Below are positions 43,476-51,813 of a stretch of 64,000 nt of DNA, one piece after another; position 1 is the stretch's first letter; the number at the start of each line of letters is the position of its first letter. The DNA comes from Cryobacterium tagatosivorans (GTDB taxonomy: Bacteria; Actinomycetota; Actinomycetes; Actinomycetales; Microbacteriaceae). Made by a program: the position numbers and the translations under genes. The stretch spans positions 48,667 to 112,666 of the forward strand of contig NZ_SOEZ01000078.1 in NCBI RefSeq assembly GCF_004402215.1. The letters are read 5' to 3'. The notes beneath the pieces are model-generated. The model saw nothing but the letters and a program-made list of their open reading frames with translations. It was not told the DNA's origin and searched no databases.

Positions 43476-44126
43476 GTCGACGCCCGTCCCCAGGTCGCCG
43501 CAGTCGATCATCCGCACACCGTGTTCGACCAGGTAGCGGCGGGCGCCCCGGTCGCCGGCGAGGCGCGTGCCGAGCGCCGCCCAGTGCCCCCGGCCGATGA
43601 CGACCGGGTGGCCGGGGCGGCCGTCGAAGCTCGCCTGGCGGAGGGTGTCCGGGGCAACCGGTCCCGGCTGCCCGTCGTCCGGCCGGTCGCCGATGAGCCT
43701 GGCCACGATCGCGCCGTCCAGGTCGGGCACGTCGACCGGGACGACCGCGACGGCCGCCGGGGCGGGTTCGAGGGCCGCAGCCGCGGCGAGGCCGGCCCGC
43801 AGCGAGGCCGAGACGCCCGTGGCCCAGTCCGCGGCGTGCACCACGACGAGGTCGCCGGCGCGTTCGGGAGAGTCGCCCCGGCCGGGCAGCAGCAGTTCCG
43901 CCTCGTCGCCGCGGGCGCCGAGAACGACGATCACCGGCGAGCAGCCGCCCGTCTGCAGCGCGTTGATGGCCCGGAGGAGCCAGGGCTCCCCATCCTTGCC
44001 CCGGCGGAGCGCCTTGGGGCTGCCGTGCCGGGAGCCGGCTCCCGCGGCGAGCAGGAGGCCGGCGACCGGCGGCCGGGCGACCGGCGCCGGGGCGCTGGGC
44101 GGAAGGGCGCTGTCCATGCCTGCCAT
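43464..44126 (-). CDS. MobA/MocA-like molybdopterin nucleotidyltransferase
   Basis: A 220-residue NTP transferase. The nucleotide-binding loop LLLAAGAGSRHGSPKALRR, the metal motif VPVDVPDLD and the late GHPVVIGRGHWAAL fit the MocA/MobA group that makes molybdopterin dinucleotide cofactors. The neighbouring hydroxylase of the xanthine dehydrogenase family uses molybdopterin cytosine dinucleotide in many bacteria, so MocA is the more likely role. It may start at 44126 or 44117. It lies downstream of the hydroxylase operon on the same strand. Confidence 0.8.
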   Translation of the reverse strand: MAGMDSALPPSAPAPVARPPVAGLLLAAGAGSRHGSPKALRRGKDGEPWLLRAINALQTGGCSPVIVVLGARGDEAELLLPGRGDSPERAGDLVVVHAADWATGVSASLRAGLAAAAALEPAPAAVAVVPVDVPDLDGAIVARLIGDRPDDGQPGPVAPDTLRQASFDGRPGHPVVIGRGHWAALGTRLAGDRGARRYLVEHGVRMIDCGDLGTGVDDDD

Positions 44127-44150
44127 CGTACGCAGCCGGCCGCGCGTGGG

Positions 44151-44324
44151 TTAGGGGGCCGCGTTCCCCGGCTCGGCGCGGCTCTCGAGCCACTCCTGGT
44201 GCTGGCGGAGCCCCCTGCGCACGGCGAGCCGGATCACCGTGTAGAGCAGCCAGAACCCGAGGGCGATCGCCGCGGGGTAGATGAGGAAGACGCCGACGTG
44301 CCAGAACGAGAGGTTAGGGACCAT
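44151..44324 (-). CDS. Small single-helix membrane protein
   Basis: A 57-residue protein with one membrane helix, FLIYPAAIALGFWLLYTVI, flanked by a short N terminus and a basic then acidic C-terminal tail. The ATG at 44324 has no strong ribosome site. It lies between the hydroxylase and nucleotidyltransferase genes on the same strand. I do not recognise a family; the role is unknown. Confidence 0.5.
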   Translation of the reverse strand: MVPNLSFWHVGVFLIYPAAIALGFWLLYTVIRLAVRRGLRQHQEWLESRAEPGNAAP

Positions 44325-44391
44325 GAGGTCAGTGTCACAGTCGAAACGGCCGCCGCCGCGCAGGCGCACGGCGCGGCGATGTCACGGTTGA

Positions 44392-47229
44392 TCAGGGTTG
44401 GAGCATCCGCCAGATGCGGTCGCGCGACATCGGCAACTCGAACGGGCGGATGCCGATGGCGTCGCGGATCGCGTTGGCCAGGGCTGGCGCGACCGGGTTG
44501 TAGGGCGACTCGCTCATCGACTTGGCGCCGTAGGGACCCAGGTCGTCGGCCGTGTCGGCGAAGTAAACCTCGGTCACGGGCAGGTCTGCGAGCTGGGGCA
44601 GGTGGTAGTTGCGCAGCACGTTCGTCGTCACGGTTCCGGCGCCGTCGAGGATGACCTCCTCGTAGAGCGAGCTGCCGATCGCCTGCGCCACACCACCCTC
44701 GATCTGCCCACGGCACTGTGCCGGGTTCATCACGAAGCCGGCATCCGCTGACTGGATCGATTGCAGGATGCGCACCTCTCCGGTCAGCGTGTTCACGGCA
44801 ACGCGGAAGGCCTGGACGTTGAAGGCGACGGACCGCTCGGCGCCGGACTCCGTGCCGACACCGGTCACCCCGTCCGGCCCGGCGAGCTCGGCCAGGGTGA
44901 GGAAGAGCTCGCCGGAGCGCAGTCCGCCCTGCTCGAGCGCCCACGAGTGCGCCGGGAGACCGGTCCGCCCGGATGCGAGCTGCCGGAGTTCCCGGGCGAG
45001 GGCGGTCGCCGCCCCGAGCAGCGCTTTCCCGGCCACGACCACCCCGGTCGAACCGAACGCGCCGGAGTCGTAGCCCGCCTCATCGGTGTCGGAACTGCGG
45101 AAGTCGATCCGGTCGGGGCTGGTGTTCAGGGCGGTCGCGGCTATCTGGGCGTGCACGGTCGAGGTGCCGCTGCCGTAGTCCGCCGTGCCCACCCGCACGG
45201 TGTAGCGGCCCTCCGCCGTGGCCGTGACGGAGACGTGCGAATAGTGCCCGCGCGGCGGCATCGTCGCGATCATCGCACTGGCCATGCCCTCGCCGACGCG
45301 CCAGGCCGGGCCGTCCGGGACGACCGCGCCGTTGCCCCTGGCCAGCGCCGCCTCGGCCAGGTCGAGGCACTGGTCCAGCCCGTAGCTGCCGAATGCCAGG
45401 TCATCGTCGCCCTCGCCCTGCGCGGAGACGAACGGGTCGGTGGGGACCACCGAATTGATGCGGCGAAGCTCGAACGGATCGATGCCGAGCCTGCGGGCCA
45501 GTTCGTCCAGCGCCGATTCGATGCCGAAGACGACCTGGCCGAGGCCGTAGCCGCGGAAGGCGCCCGACGGCGGGTTGTTCGTGTACACGCACTCGGCATC
45601 CACCCGCTTGTTCGGCACCGAGTAGAGGCTCAGCGATTCCGAACAGCCGTGGAACAGCACGCCGGGGCCGTGGTTGCCGTACGCCCCGGTGTCGGCCAGC
45701 ACCGTGAGGCCGAGAGCAGTGAGCCGCCCGTCGGCGCCGGCCGCGAGCGTGACGCCGACTCGCATCGGATGCCGCACCGGGGCCAGCCGGAACTCGTCGC
45801 TGCGGGTGAACTCGTACTGCACCGGCCGCCCGGTCTTCAGGACGGCGAGTGCGACGACGTCCTCGGTGAGCAGTTCCTGCTTGCCGCCGAAGCCGCCGCC
45901 GACCCGGGCGGTGAAGACGCGAACCAGCGCCGGGTCGAGGTCGAAGATCCGACAAATTTCCTTGTGCACGAGGAACGGCACCTGGGAGCTGGTGCGCAGC
46001 ACGAGCCCGTCGTCCTCGCGCCAGCCGATCGTCGCGTGCGTCTCGAGCTGGCCGTGCGCCACGCGCTGGGTCTGCCAGGTGCCGGAGACCACGGTGGTTC
46101 CCGCGGCCAGGCCCGCCTCGAAGTCGCCGCGTTCGCCGTGCAGCTCGGCGACGAGGTTGCGGCCCGGGTCGGCCAGGCGCGAGGCCGCGGCGTCCTTGTC
46201 GCCGTGCACGAGCGGAGCGCCGGCACGGAGAGCCTGGTCCGGGTCGAACACGGCGGGGAGCTCCTCGTAGTCGACGACGATCAGGCGGCACGCGGCCTCG
46301 GCCAGGCCCACGGAGTCGGCGACGACGGCGGCGACCCGCTGCCCGCGAAAACGCAGCACCCGGTCGAAGACGAGGGTGTCGTCGGGGTCGTCGAGCCGGT
46401 TCTCGTGCCGGGCGGTGGAGAAGAGCGTGGCGGGGGAGTCGGCGTGTGTGAGCACCGCGTGCACCCCCGGCAGGGACTCGGCGGCGCTCACATCGATCGA
46501 GCGGATGCGCGCGTGCGCGTGCGGGCTCTGCAGCACGCCCAGGTGCAGCAGGCCGGGCACCGCGATGTCGAGCGTGTACGGTTCCTGCCCGCTCACCACG
46601 CGGGCGCCGGCGGGGGCGCCGAGCGACGACCCGACCCGGCCGTGCGCAGCGCCGGTGCTGGTCGGCTCGGCGGTGTCCGCGGTGGTGGGGGTCGTGTCGC
46701 CGGTGGCGGCGCAGGTCGTGCCGCAGGGCGTGCCGGGCGTCGTGTTGTCGGTGGCACCGCAGGGCGTGCCGGACGTCGTGCCGGAGGTCGTGCCGCAGGC
46801 GGCACCCCGACCGCGGATCGCGTCTTCGATCGCGCGGTAGCCGGTGCAGCGGCACAGGTTGCCCTTGAGTAGCCGCGGCAGTTCCGCCAGATCGCCCTCG
46901 TCCAGGGTGGACGCGGTCACGATCATGCCGGCGGTGCAGAACCCGCACTGGAAGCCGGCGGCATCCACGAACCGTTGCTGGATCGGCGCGAGTCGCTCGG
47001 GCGTGCCGAGGCCGGCCACCGTCGTCACGGCGCGATCGGCGGCGCGATAGGCGGGAAGAATGCAGGAGTGGAACGGCGTTCCATCGAGCAGAACGGTGCA
47101 CGCGCCGCAGTCTCCGGAGTCGCAGCCCTTCTTCACATCGAATTGCTGCTGCTCTCGGAGGAACGAGCGCAGGCACTGGCCGGGGGCGGGCTCGGCGTCG
47201 ATCGGCGCACCGTTGACGAGCAGCTTCAT
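44392..47229 (-). CDS. Molybdenum hydroxylase with fused [2Fe-2S] and molybdopterin subunits
   Basis: A 945-residue xanthine dehydrogenase-family enzyme in which two normally separate subunits form one chain. Residues 1-140 are the ferredoxin-like part with cysteines C36, C41, C44, C56 and the second cluster C95, C98, C126, C128. Residues 141-195 are a Thr/Gly/Cys-rich repetitive linker. The rest is the molybdopterin subunit, with RVGGGFGGKQ, the cofactor loop AFRGYGLGQ and the catalytic glutamate region KSMSESPYNP near the end. Its ATG overlaps the FAD-subunit stop, so both are made together. The substrate could be a purine, aldehyde or N-heterocycle; sequence alone does not decide. Confidence 0.88.
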   Translation of the reverse strand: MKLLVNGAPIDAEPAPGQCLRSFLREQQQFDVKKGCDSGDCGACTVLLDGTPFHSCILPAYRAADRAVTTVAGLGTPERLAPIQQRFVDAAGFQCGFCTAGMIVTASTLDEGDLAELPRLLKGNLCRCTGYRAIEDAIRGRGAACGTTSGTTSGTPCGATDNTTPGTPCGTTCAATGDTTPTTADTAEPTSTGAAHGRVGSSLGAPAGARVVSGQEPYTLDIAVPGLLHLGVLQSPHAHARIRSIDVSAAESLPGVHAVLTHADSPATLFSTARHENRLDDPDDTLVFDRVLRFRGQRVAAVVADSVGLAEAACRLIVVDYEELPAVFDPDQALRAGAPLVHGDKDAAASRLADPGRNLVAELHGERGDFEAGLAAGTTVVSGTWQTQRVAHGQLETHATIGWREDDGLVLRTSSQVPFLVHKEICRIFDLDPALVRVFTARVGGGFGGKQELLTEDVVALAVLKTGRPVQYEFTRSDEFRLAPVRHPMRVGVTLAAGADGRLTALGLTVLADTGAYGNHGPGVLFHGCSESLSLYSVPNKRVDAECVYTNNPPSGAFRGYGLGQVVFGIESALDELARRLGIDPFELRRINSVVPTDPFVSAQGEGDDDLAFGSYGLDQCLDLAEAALARGNGAVVPDGPAWRVGEGMASAMIATMPPRGHYSHVSVTATAEGRYTVRVGTADYGSGTSTVHAQIAATALNTSPDRIDFRSSDTDEAGYDSGAFGSTGVVVAGKALLGAATALARELRQLASGRTGLPAHSWALEQGGLRSGELFLTLAELAGPDGVTGVGTESGAERSVAFNVQAFRVAVNTLTGEVRILQSIQSADAGFVMNPAQCRGQIEGGVAQAIGSSLYEEVILDGAGTVTTNVLRNYHLPQLADLPVTEVYFADTADDLGPYGAKSMSESPYNPVAPALANAIRDAIGIRPFELPMSRDRIWRMLQP

Positions 47230-48047
47230 GCGGCCTGGAGCTTCCGCTCGAGTTCCTGCCGGACCTCCTCGCCGAGCAGGCGACTCATCGCCTGTCGCCA
47301 GTCCGCGGCGCCGTGCGCATCCGTGAACCAGCCGTCGATGGCGTCGATGTCTCGGCGCAGTCCCGCCGCCTCGGGCAGGCTCGGGTAGCGCAGCTGGATC
47401 GGCCGCACCGTCGCGGCGGTCACGGTGAGCACGAAGCCGCCGTCGGAGTCGAGCCGGCCGACGAGCACGGCGCCGGACCGGCCGACCGGCGAGAGCGAGA
47501 TCGAGCGGAAGGCCGTGTGGGAGCGGAGCGACGACGTCGGCAGGCGGAGCGATCGGAGCACATCACCGGTCTCGAGCACGTTGGTCGAGTTGCCGGTCAC
47601 GAAGTCGGCTGCCGCCAGCAGCTCGTCGGTTCCGTCACGACGCCAGACCAGCAGCTCGGCGTCGAGGGCGGCGGCCAGGGTGGTCATCGGGCCGGCCGGC
47701 AGCGCGGCGCAGAGGTTGCCGCCGACCGTGGCGACCTCCCACACCTTGAACGAGCCGAAGAGCGCGGTGCAGCACTGGAGGAACAGCGGATGCGCGTTCC
47801 AGCCGGGTTCGGGCGGCAGGCGGGAGAGCTCCGCGAGGGTGCAGGTGGCCGCGATCTCGAGGCCGTCGCGGGTAACGGTGAGGGCCGGCCAGCCGAACGT
47901 CTGGAGGTCGACGAGCCCGGTGAGGTGGGCCTGCGGCGAGGCGAACAGTTCCGATCCGCCGGCGAGGGGGGCGACATCCGGGGCGAGCGCACGGAGGTCG
48001 TCGCGGTGGCGAGCGGGCGTGATGCTCGTCACGGTGTTGAGGTCCAT
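47226..48047 (-). CDS. FAD-binding subunit of the molybdenum hydroxylase
   Basis: A 273-residue FAD subunit of the CoxM/XdhB type that passes electrons from the hydroxylase. The FAD motifs LAGGSELFA and ATVGGNLCAALPAGP are present, though the first loop is shorter than usual. The ATG at 48047 has a G-rich ribosome site (AGGGGG). It is first in the operon, with a palindromic candidate operator about 85 bases upstream. The C-terminal CO-dehydrogenase flavoprotein domain is reduced. Confidence 0.85.
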   Translation of the reverse strand: MDLNTVTSITPARHRDDLRALAPDVAPLAGGSELFASPQAHLTGLVDLQTFGWPALTVTRDGLEIAATCTLAELSRLPPEPGWNAHPLFLQCCTALFGSFKVWEVATVGGNLCAALPAGPMTTLAAALDAELLVWRRDGTDELLAAADFVTGNSTNVLETGDVLRSLRLPTSSLRSHTAFRSISLSPVGRSGAVLVGRLDSDGGFVLTVTAATVRPIQLRYPSLPEAAGLRRDIDAIDGWFTDAHGAADWRQAMSRLLGEEVRQELERKLQAA

Positions 48048-48131
48048 CTGGCCCCCTCGGCTCGGCGTCGGCGTGTTCGTCGAGACAACGTACACGGATC
48101 CGACGCGAAGCGAGATGCCCGGGCGTCGAAA

Positions 48132-48152
48132 GTAGCTAACTAGGTTAGTTAC
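48132..48152. promoter_or_regulatory. 21-bp palindrome, candidate operator of the molybdenum hydroxylase operon
   Basis: GTAGCTAAC at 48132-48140 and GTTAGTTAC at 48144-48152 form a dyad with eight of nine positions paired around TAG. It is AT-rich against a GC-rich background and lies 85 bases upstream of the FAD-subunit start, as expected for a TetR- or MarR-type operator over a promoter. No regulator gene is adjacent. Confidence 0.6.
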
Positions 48153-48208
48153 CTTACACCCTGATGGCGCGCGAGAAGGTGCTTTGCTGGGCGCCAGCCA
48201 GACTCACT

Positions 48209-48255
48209 TGCGGACAAAGTACCTTCGTGGCGCCCAGGAAGGTACTTTGTCCGCA
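48209..48255. repeat. Dispersed palindrome, copy R3 with a partial second unit
   Basis: Arms 48209-48226 and 48238-48255 are exact 18-bp reverse complements with an 11-base loop. A degenerate extra arm (GAAGGTGCTTT) lies at 48175-48185, and CTGGGCGCCA at 48187-48196 pairs with the R3 loop at 48228-48237, so two units appear to be nested. It lies 22 bases past the fliW stop. Compared with R2, GGAGAAAG is GGACAAAG here. Confidence 0.85.
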
Positions 48256-48277
48256 TCTCAACCCCGCGGGAGGAGCG

Positions 48278-48661
48278 TCAGGCCGCGCGGGCTCCGAGGG
48301 CGGCCTGGAGCGGCCAGTCCTGCCCGTCGAGGATGACCTGCGCGCACACACCGGTGGTGGCGTTGACCACGATCGGGGCCATCAGGTTCGCCGTGGTTCC
48401 CGCCTCGCCGGGGTTCACGACGACGAGCACGAACGCATCCTCCGGAACGGTCAGGTCGAGCGACGTGCACTGCTCCGTCGAGATGACCGGCTGGTAGTCC
48501 GTGAGGTGCACGCCGGCGTCGACGACGAACATCCGGGTGCCCGGCGCCTCGGTCGCGCGCAGCGAGTACAGGCCGTCGGCGCCCTCGATCTCCTCGAGCG
48601 AGAAGTCCGTCAGCGGGGCGAAGCCGGGGGGAGGGGTGACGAAGGTCAGGGTCACGCTCAT
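48278..48661 (-). CDS. fliW: Flagellar assembly factor FliW
   Basis: A 127-residue FliW. It binds flagellin and, in bacteria that have CsrA, releases or blocks CsrA to tune flagellin translation. Typical segments are LEEIEGADGLYSLRATEAPG and PEDAFVLVVVNPGEAGTTANLMAPIVVN. The ATG overlaps the flgL stop, so it is the last gene of flgN-flgK-flgL-fliW. No csrA gene follows, unlike in many other flagellar clusters. Confidence 0.9.
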   Translation of the reverse strand: MSVTLTFVTPPPGFAPLTDFSLEEIEGADGLYSLRATEAPGTRMFVVDAGVHLTDYQPVISTEQCTSLDLTVPEDAFVLVVVNPGEAGTTANLMAPIVVNATTGVCAQVILDGQDWPLQAALGARAA

Positions 48662-49548
48662 CGGAGGAAGTCCATCAGGGTCGGCTGGAGCACGCGGGCG
48701 GTGACGGCGAGGGCCGCCTGGTAGGTGACCTCCTGGAGCTTGAGGTCCAGGATGACCTGGCCGAGGTCGAGGTCTTCGATCCCGGCGCGTTGGGACTCGA
48801 GCAGGCCGGATTGCTCCATCAGGGACTCTTCCGCTCTCTCGATCTGTGCCTGCTGGGCGCCGACCCTGGTGTGTTCGGTGGTCATGGCGCTCATCCGGGC
48901 GTCGATCTCCGCCAAGCGGGAGCCGACGTTCGTGCCGTTGCGCAGGTCCCCGGCGATGGCGTCGATCAGCGCGAAAACCGAACCGGCGCCGTCGCCGAAG
49001 ACGGCCGCGCCGTCGGCGTCGACCCGAACCGTGGAGTCGGGGCTGATGCGGCGCTCGACCGTGCTGCCGGGAGCCCCGCTGTGCGCGTAGCCGGGGGCGC
49101 CGGAGAAGGCGACGCCAGAGTCGGAGTTGCCGGCGAAGACGCTGCGCCCGAGGTAGGAGGTGTTGGCCTGGCCCAGGATCTCGCGTCGCAGGCCCTCGAG
49201 TTCCATCGCGATGGCTTCCTTGGCCGCGGGGGACAGAGCGCCGTCGCTGGCCCCCTGCACGGTCAGGTCGCGCACGCGGTTCATGGTTGCGGATGCCGAC
49301 GACAGCGTCGCGTCGAGCGTCGACACCCAGCCGTTCCCGTCGTCGACGTTGCGGCCGTACTGTTCGGTGGCGCGCAGCTCGGCGCGTACCTTCATCGCAT
49401 CCGCGGCCGCAGTCGGGTTGTCGGAGGGGCGGGTGATCGCCTTGAGCGAGCTCGCCTGGTCCTGCAGCTTCGCCAGCTGGGCCATGTTGTCGTGCAGGTT
49501 GCGCTGGGCGGAGCGCATCTGGGTGTGGCTGGTCACGCGGGCGATCAT
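48658..49548 (-). CDS. flgL: Flagellar hook-filament junction protein FlgL
   Basis: A 296-residue junction protein between hook and filament. The N-terminal coiled part (RVTSHTQMRSAQRNLHDNMAQLAKLQDQASSLKAI followed by RPSDNPTAAADAM) and the C-terminal LQEVTYQAALAVTARVLQPTLMDFL are flagellin-like D0/D1 helices. It starts three bases after the flgK stop and overlaps fliW. It is exported by the flagellar type III apparatus. Confidence 0.93.
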   Translation of the reverse strand: MIARVTSHTQMRSAQRNLHDNMAQLAKLQDQASSLKAITRPSDNPTAAADAMKVRAELRATEQYGRNVDDGNGWVSTLDATLSSASATMNRVRDLTVQGASDGALSPAAKEAIAMELEGLRREILGQANTSYLGRSVFAGNSDSGVAFSGAPGYAHSGAPGSTVERRISPDSTVRVDADGAAVFGDGAGSVFALIDAIAGDLRNGTNVGSRLAEIDARMSAMTTEHTRVGAQQAQIERAEESLMEQSGLLESQRAGIEDLDLGQVILDLKLQEVTYQAALAVTARVLQPTLMDFLR

Positions 49549-49551
49549 GGC

Positions 49552-51009
49552 TTACCTTCCCACCACTCCGGTGCGGTTGATCAGGGTGTCGAGCATCTCG
49601 TCCACGGCCGTCATCACGCGGGCGGCACCCTGGTAGGCGTGCTGCAGCATGAGCAGGTTCACGTTTTCCTCGTCGAGGTCGACGGAGGAGTTGGACAGCT
49701 GCCGGCCCCGGGCGGATGTCGCGGTGAGGTCGGCGAGGCGTGCCTGCTGCAGCCCCATCCGCGTGTCCACCGCCACGGCCGTGACGAACGAGGCCCAGGC
49801 GGTGTCGGGGGAGGCGATGGCGGCGCCGGAGGCGTCGACGGCTTTGCCTGCGCCGAGCTGGGCGATGGCATCGGCGATGGACCCGTCGCGGGCTCCGGCT
49901 CCGGGCCGTGCCGCCGCGATCCCGCTGAGGTCGGTGGGGATGACCCGGAGGCTCAGGGCCGCCCTGGTCGGGTCGAAGGCGAAGAAGTCCAGGCCGTCCG
50001 CGAGCCCGGTGGTGTTGGTGGAGGTCGCGCCCAGGCGGTGGATGTCGTTGACCGTGGTGGCCAGGTCCGTTGCGAAGGCGTTGTACGAGGCGGCTGCCTC
50101 GGCGAGGGCGCCACCGGCGCCGCTGCCGTTGGCGGTCGCAAGCACCGACAGGGCGCCGGCGAGTTCGCCGCCGTCGAGGGAAACCGGGGTGGCGGGGTTC
50201 GTCCAGACCAGGCGCACCGCGTCCGCCGCCGCCCCCTCGAGCCGGGTCGAGCCGGTGACGGCGATCGCGCGGGCTCGGTCGCCCGAGACGAGCGCGTTGC
50301 CGCCGATTCCCACGTCGACCGTGCCGTCGGGAAGCTCGCGCACGGTGGCGCCGCTCAGCGCGGCGATCGTTGTCGTCAAGGCGCTGCGCTGGTCGATCAG
50401 TTCGTTGGCCGATCCGCCGGTCGCGAGCACCATCCGGATGCGCCCGTTCAGCTCGGCGACCTGGGTGGCGGCGTTGTTGAGCTCGGACACCATGCCGACG
50501 GCATCCGCGCGCAGGCCGGACCACTGGGCCGTGACGGCCTGGTAGCCCTGCGAGACCTGGGTCGCGAGGTCGCCGGCCTGGCCGAGCAGCAACGCTGCCG
50601 GCGCGGCCTCGCCGGCCCGGTTGGACATGTCCTGCCAGCCGCCCCAGAATTCCTGCAGCCGCGTGGAGAGCCCGTTGTCGCCGGGTTCGCGCAGCGACGT
50701 TTCGAGGGCGCTCAGCGCGTTCGCCCGCACGGCCGAGTACCCGGCTTCCGCGGCGGAGAAGCGCACCTGCGAGTCGAAGGGGGCGCTGCCGAGGCGCGCG
50801 ATCCCGTCGACGGACACGCCCTGGCCCGGTCGCACTCCGCCGTCGAGCCGGCCGGCGTCGGCGGCCGCGGCGACGGAGGAGGTGGTGACGCGCTGCCGGG
50901 TGTAGCCCTCAGTGTTGGCGTTGGCGATGTTCTGTCCCACGACGTCGAGACCCTGGCGCGCCGCAACCAGGCCGGAGTAGGCGGTGTTCAGTCCGCTGAA
51001 GGTGCTCAC
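49552..51009 (-). CDS. flgK: Flagellar hook-associated protein FlgK
   Basis: A 485-residue hook-associated protein 1. The N-terminal STFSGLNTAYSGLVAARQGLDVVGQNIANANTEGYTRQRV is the rod/hook-type signature. The C terminus SSVDLDEENVNLLMLQHAYQGAARVMTAVDEMLDTLINRTG completes the paired D0 helices. It lies between flgN and flgL in one leftward operon. The length is short to average for FlgK, with a modest central domain. Confidence 0.94.
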   Translation of the reverse strand: MSTFSGLNTAYSGLVAARQGLDVVGQNIANANTEGYTRQRVTTSSVAAAADAGRLDGGVRPGQGVSVDGIARLGSAPFDSQVRFSAAEAGYSAVRANALSALETSLREPGDNGLSTRLQEFWGGWQDMSNRAGEAAPAALLLGQAGDLATQVSQGYQAVTAQWSGLRADAVGMVSELNNAATQVAELNGRIRMVLATGGSANELIDQRSALTTTIAALSGATVRELPDGTVDVGIGGNALVSGDRARAIAVTGSTRLEGAAADAVRLVWTNPATPVSLDGGELAGALSVLATANGSGAGGALAEAAASYNAFATDLATTVNDIHRLGATSTNTTGLADGLDFFAFDPTRAALSLRVIPTDLSGIAAARPGAGARDGSIADAIAQLGAGKAVDASGAAIASPDTAWASFVTAVAVDTRMGLQQARLADLTATSARGRQLSNSSVDLDEENVNLLMLQHAYQGAARVMTAVDEMLDTLINRTGVVGR

Positions 51010-51019
51010 GTGATTCTCC

Positions 51020-51511
51020 TTACAGGCTTCGGTCGACCAGGCGCGAGCCTGTCGCTGCGGAGCCCGCGGCGCCGGTGGCGTCGTAGGTGTTGGCGTCGGT
51101 CTCGGGCTGGAGGCCCGCGAGGGTCTCCTGGCTGGACCGGGCGGCGGCGCGCAGGAACCGTTCGTTCGTGTCGCGCAGTTCCTTGATCTGGGTGGTGAGC
51201 ACGGTCATCGCGGAGAGGTGCGCGGCGAAGATGTCCGCCCAGGGGCCGTCCGGTGCCCTGGCCACGAGTTCGCGGAGGGTGGCGTCGTCGCCCGTTCCCC
51301 AGTCGAGGCCGAGGGCGGCGACTTCCACGGAGCGGCCGAGGCCGGCTTCGCGCACGAGGCCCAGCACCTGCTCGACCTCACGGGTGGCGTGCTGCAGCCA
51401 GCGGGCCTTGCCGCCCTGAAGCAGGAGCTGTTCTTCCTCGAGCTTGAAGACGAGGAGGTCGAGCAACTCGCGCTCACGCCAGAGCAAGGCGGATAGTTCA
51501 TTGGCGCCCAT
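51020..51511 (-). CDS. flgN: Flagellar export chaperone FlgN
   Basis: A 163-residue helical chaperone for FlgK and FlgL. The long N-terminal helices (LSALLWRERELLDLLVFKLEEEQLLLQGGKARWL) match the FlgN pattern. It is first in the flgN-flgK-flgL-fliW unit; the -10 of a sigma-28-type promoter lies 71 bases upstream. The C-terminal 25 residues are Gly/Ala/Thr-rich and probably flexible. Confidence 0.85.
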   Translation of the reverse strand: MGANELSALLWRERELLDLLVFKLEEEQLLLQGGKARWLQHATREVEQVLGLVREAGLGRSVEVAALGLDWGTGDDATLRELVARAPDGPWADIFAAHLSAMTVLTTQIKELRDTNERFLRAAARSSQETLAGLQPETDANTYDATGAAGSAATGSRLVDRSL

Positions 51512-51581
51512 GTGTCATCCACCCTTCCGGCCTATGCGGACTGCTCGTACGGAGGTACGGCTTCCGGTCCATTCGTGGGGA

Positions 51582-51608
51582 CTATCGGCACGCGCAGGAA
51601 CAATGTTA
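51582..51608 (-). promoter_or_regulatory. Sigma-28 (FliA) promoter for flgN-flgK-flgL-fliW
   Basis: Read on the minus strand: TAAC, exactly 15 bases, then GCCGATAG. This matches the FliA consensus TAAA-N15-GCCGATAA in spacing and in nearly all bases. It is 71 bases from the flgN ATG. Confidence 0.82.
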
Positions 51609-51638
51609 GCGATTCGAGGCATATCCAACTCCAAAGGT

Positions 51639-51656
51639 GTCCTCTGAAGAGAGGAC
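51639..51656. promoter_or_regulatory. Perfect palindrome in the fliA upstream region
   Basis: GTCCTCTGAAGAGAGGAC has seven-base arms that are exact reverse complements around GAAG. It sits six bases before a TTGACC hexamer. It may be an operator for the unknown regulator that turns on fliA, or a hairpin. Confidence 0.45.
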
Positions 51657-51813
51657 AAGGTTTGACCCGTTGTGGGGGGCGCATCCGGTCTACCCCCGGC
51701 TGCCGCGCTTGTTAGCTTGGACCTAAGCGAGGGATCATCCCCTCGCAGGGGCCCGAATCCCGTCCGGCTAATAGTCCTAATAGTCCGTTTGCACCGTCGT
51801 AAGGGTCCCACCA

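Larger units (their letters stand above)
51512..51813. promoter_or_regulatory. Divergent flagellar control region between flgN and fliA
   Basis: This 302-bp gap has no gene. It holds the sigma-28-type promoter for flgN (51582-51608), a perfect hairpin-type palindrome (51639-51656), and a short tandem repeat TAATAGTCC twice near 51769-51786, close to the GTG start of fliA. TTGACC at 51662-51667 could be a -35 box for fliA, but no -10 box sits at the right distance. No sigma-28 motif points toward fliA. Confidence 0.6.

Noticed and set aside
44761..46872. A 703-codon plus-strand frame opposite the molybdenum hydroxylase
   Set aside because: It is a composition artefact antisense to a gene with complete iron-sulfur and molybdopterin motifs.
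48169..48255. An attachment site at the doubled palindrome
   Set aside because: No integrase and no island boundary are nearby; the nested arms are explained by two copies of the dispersed palindrome.
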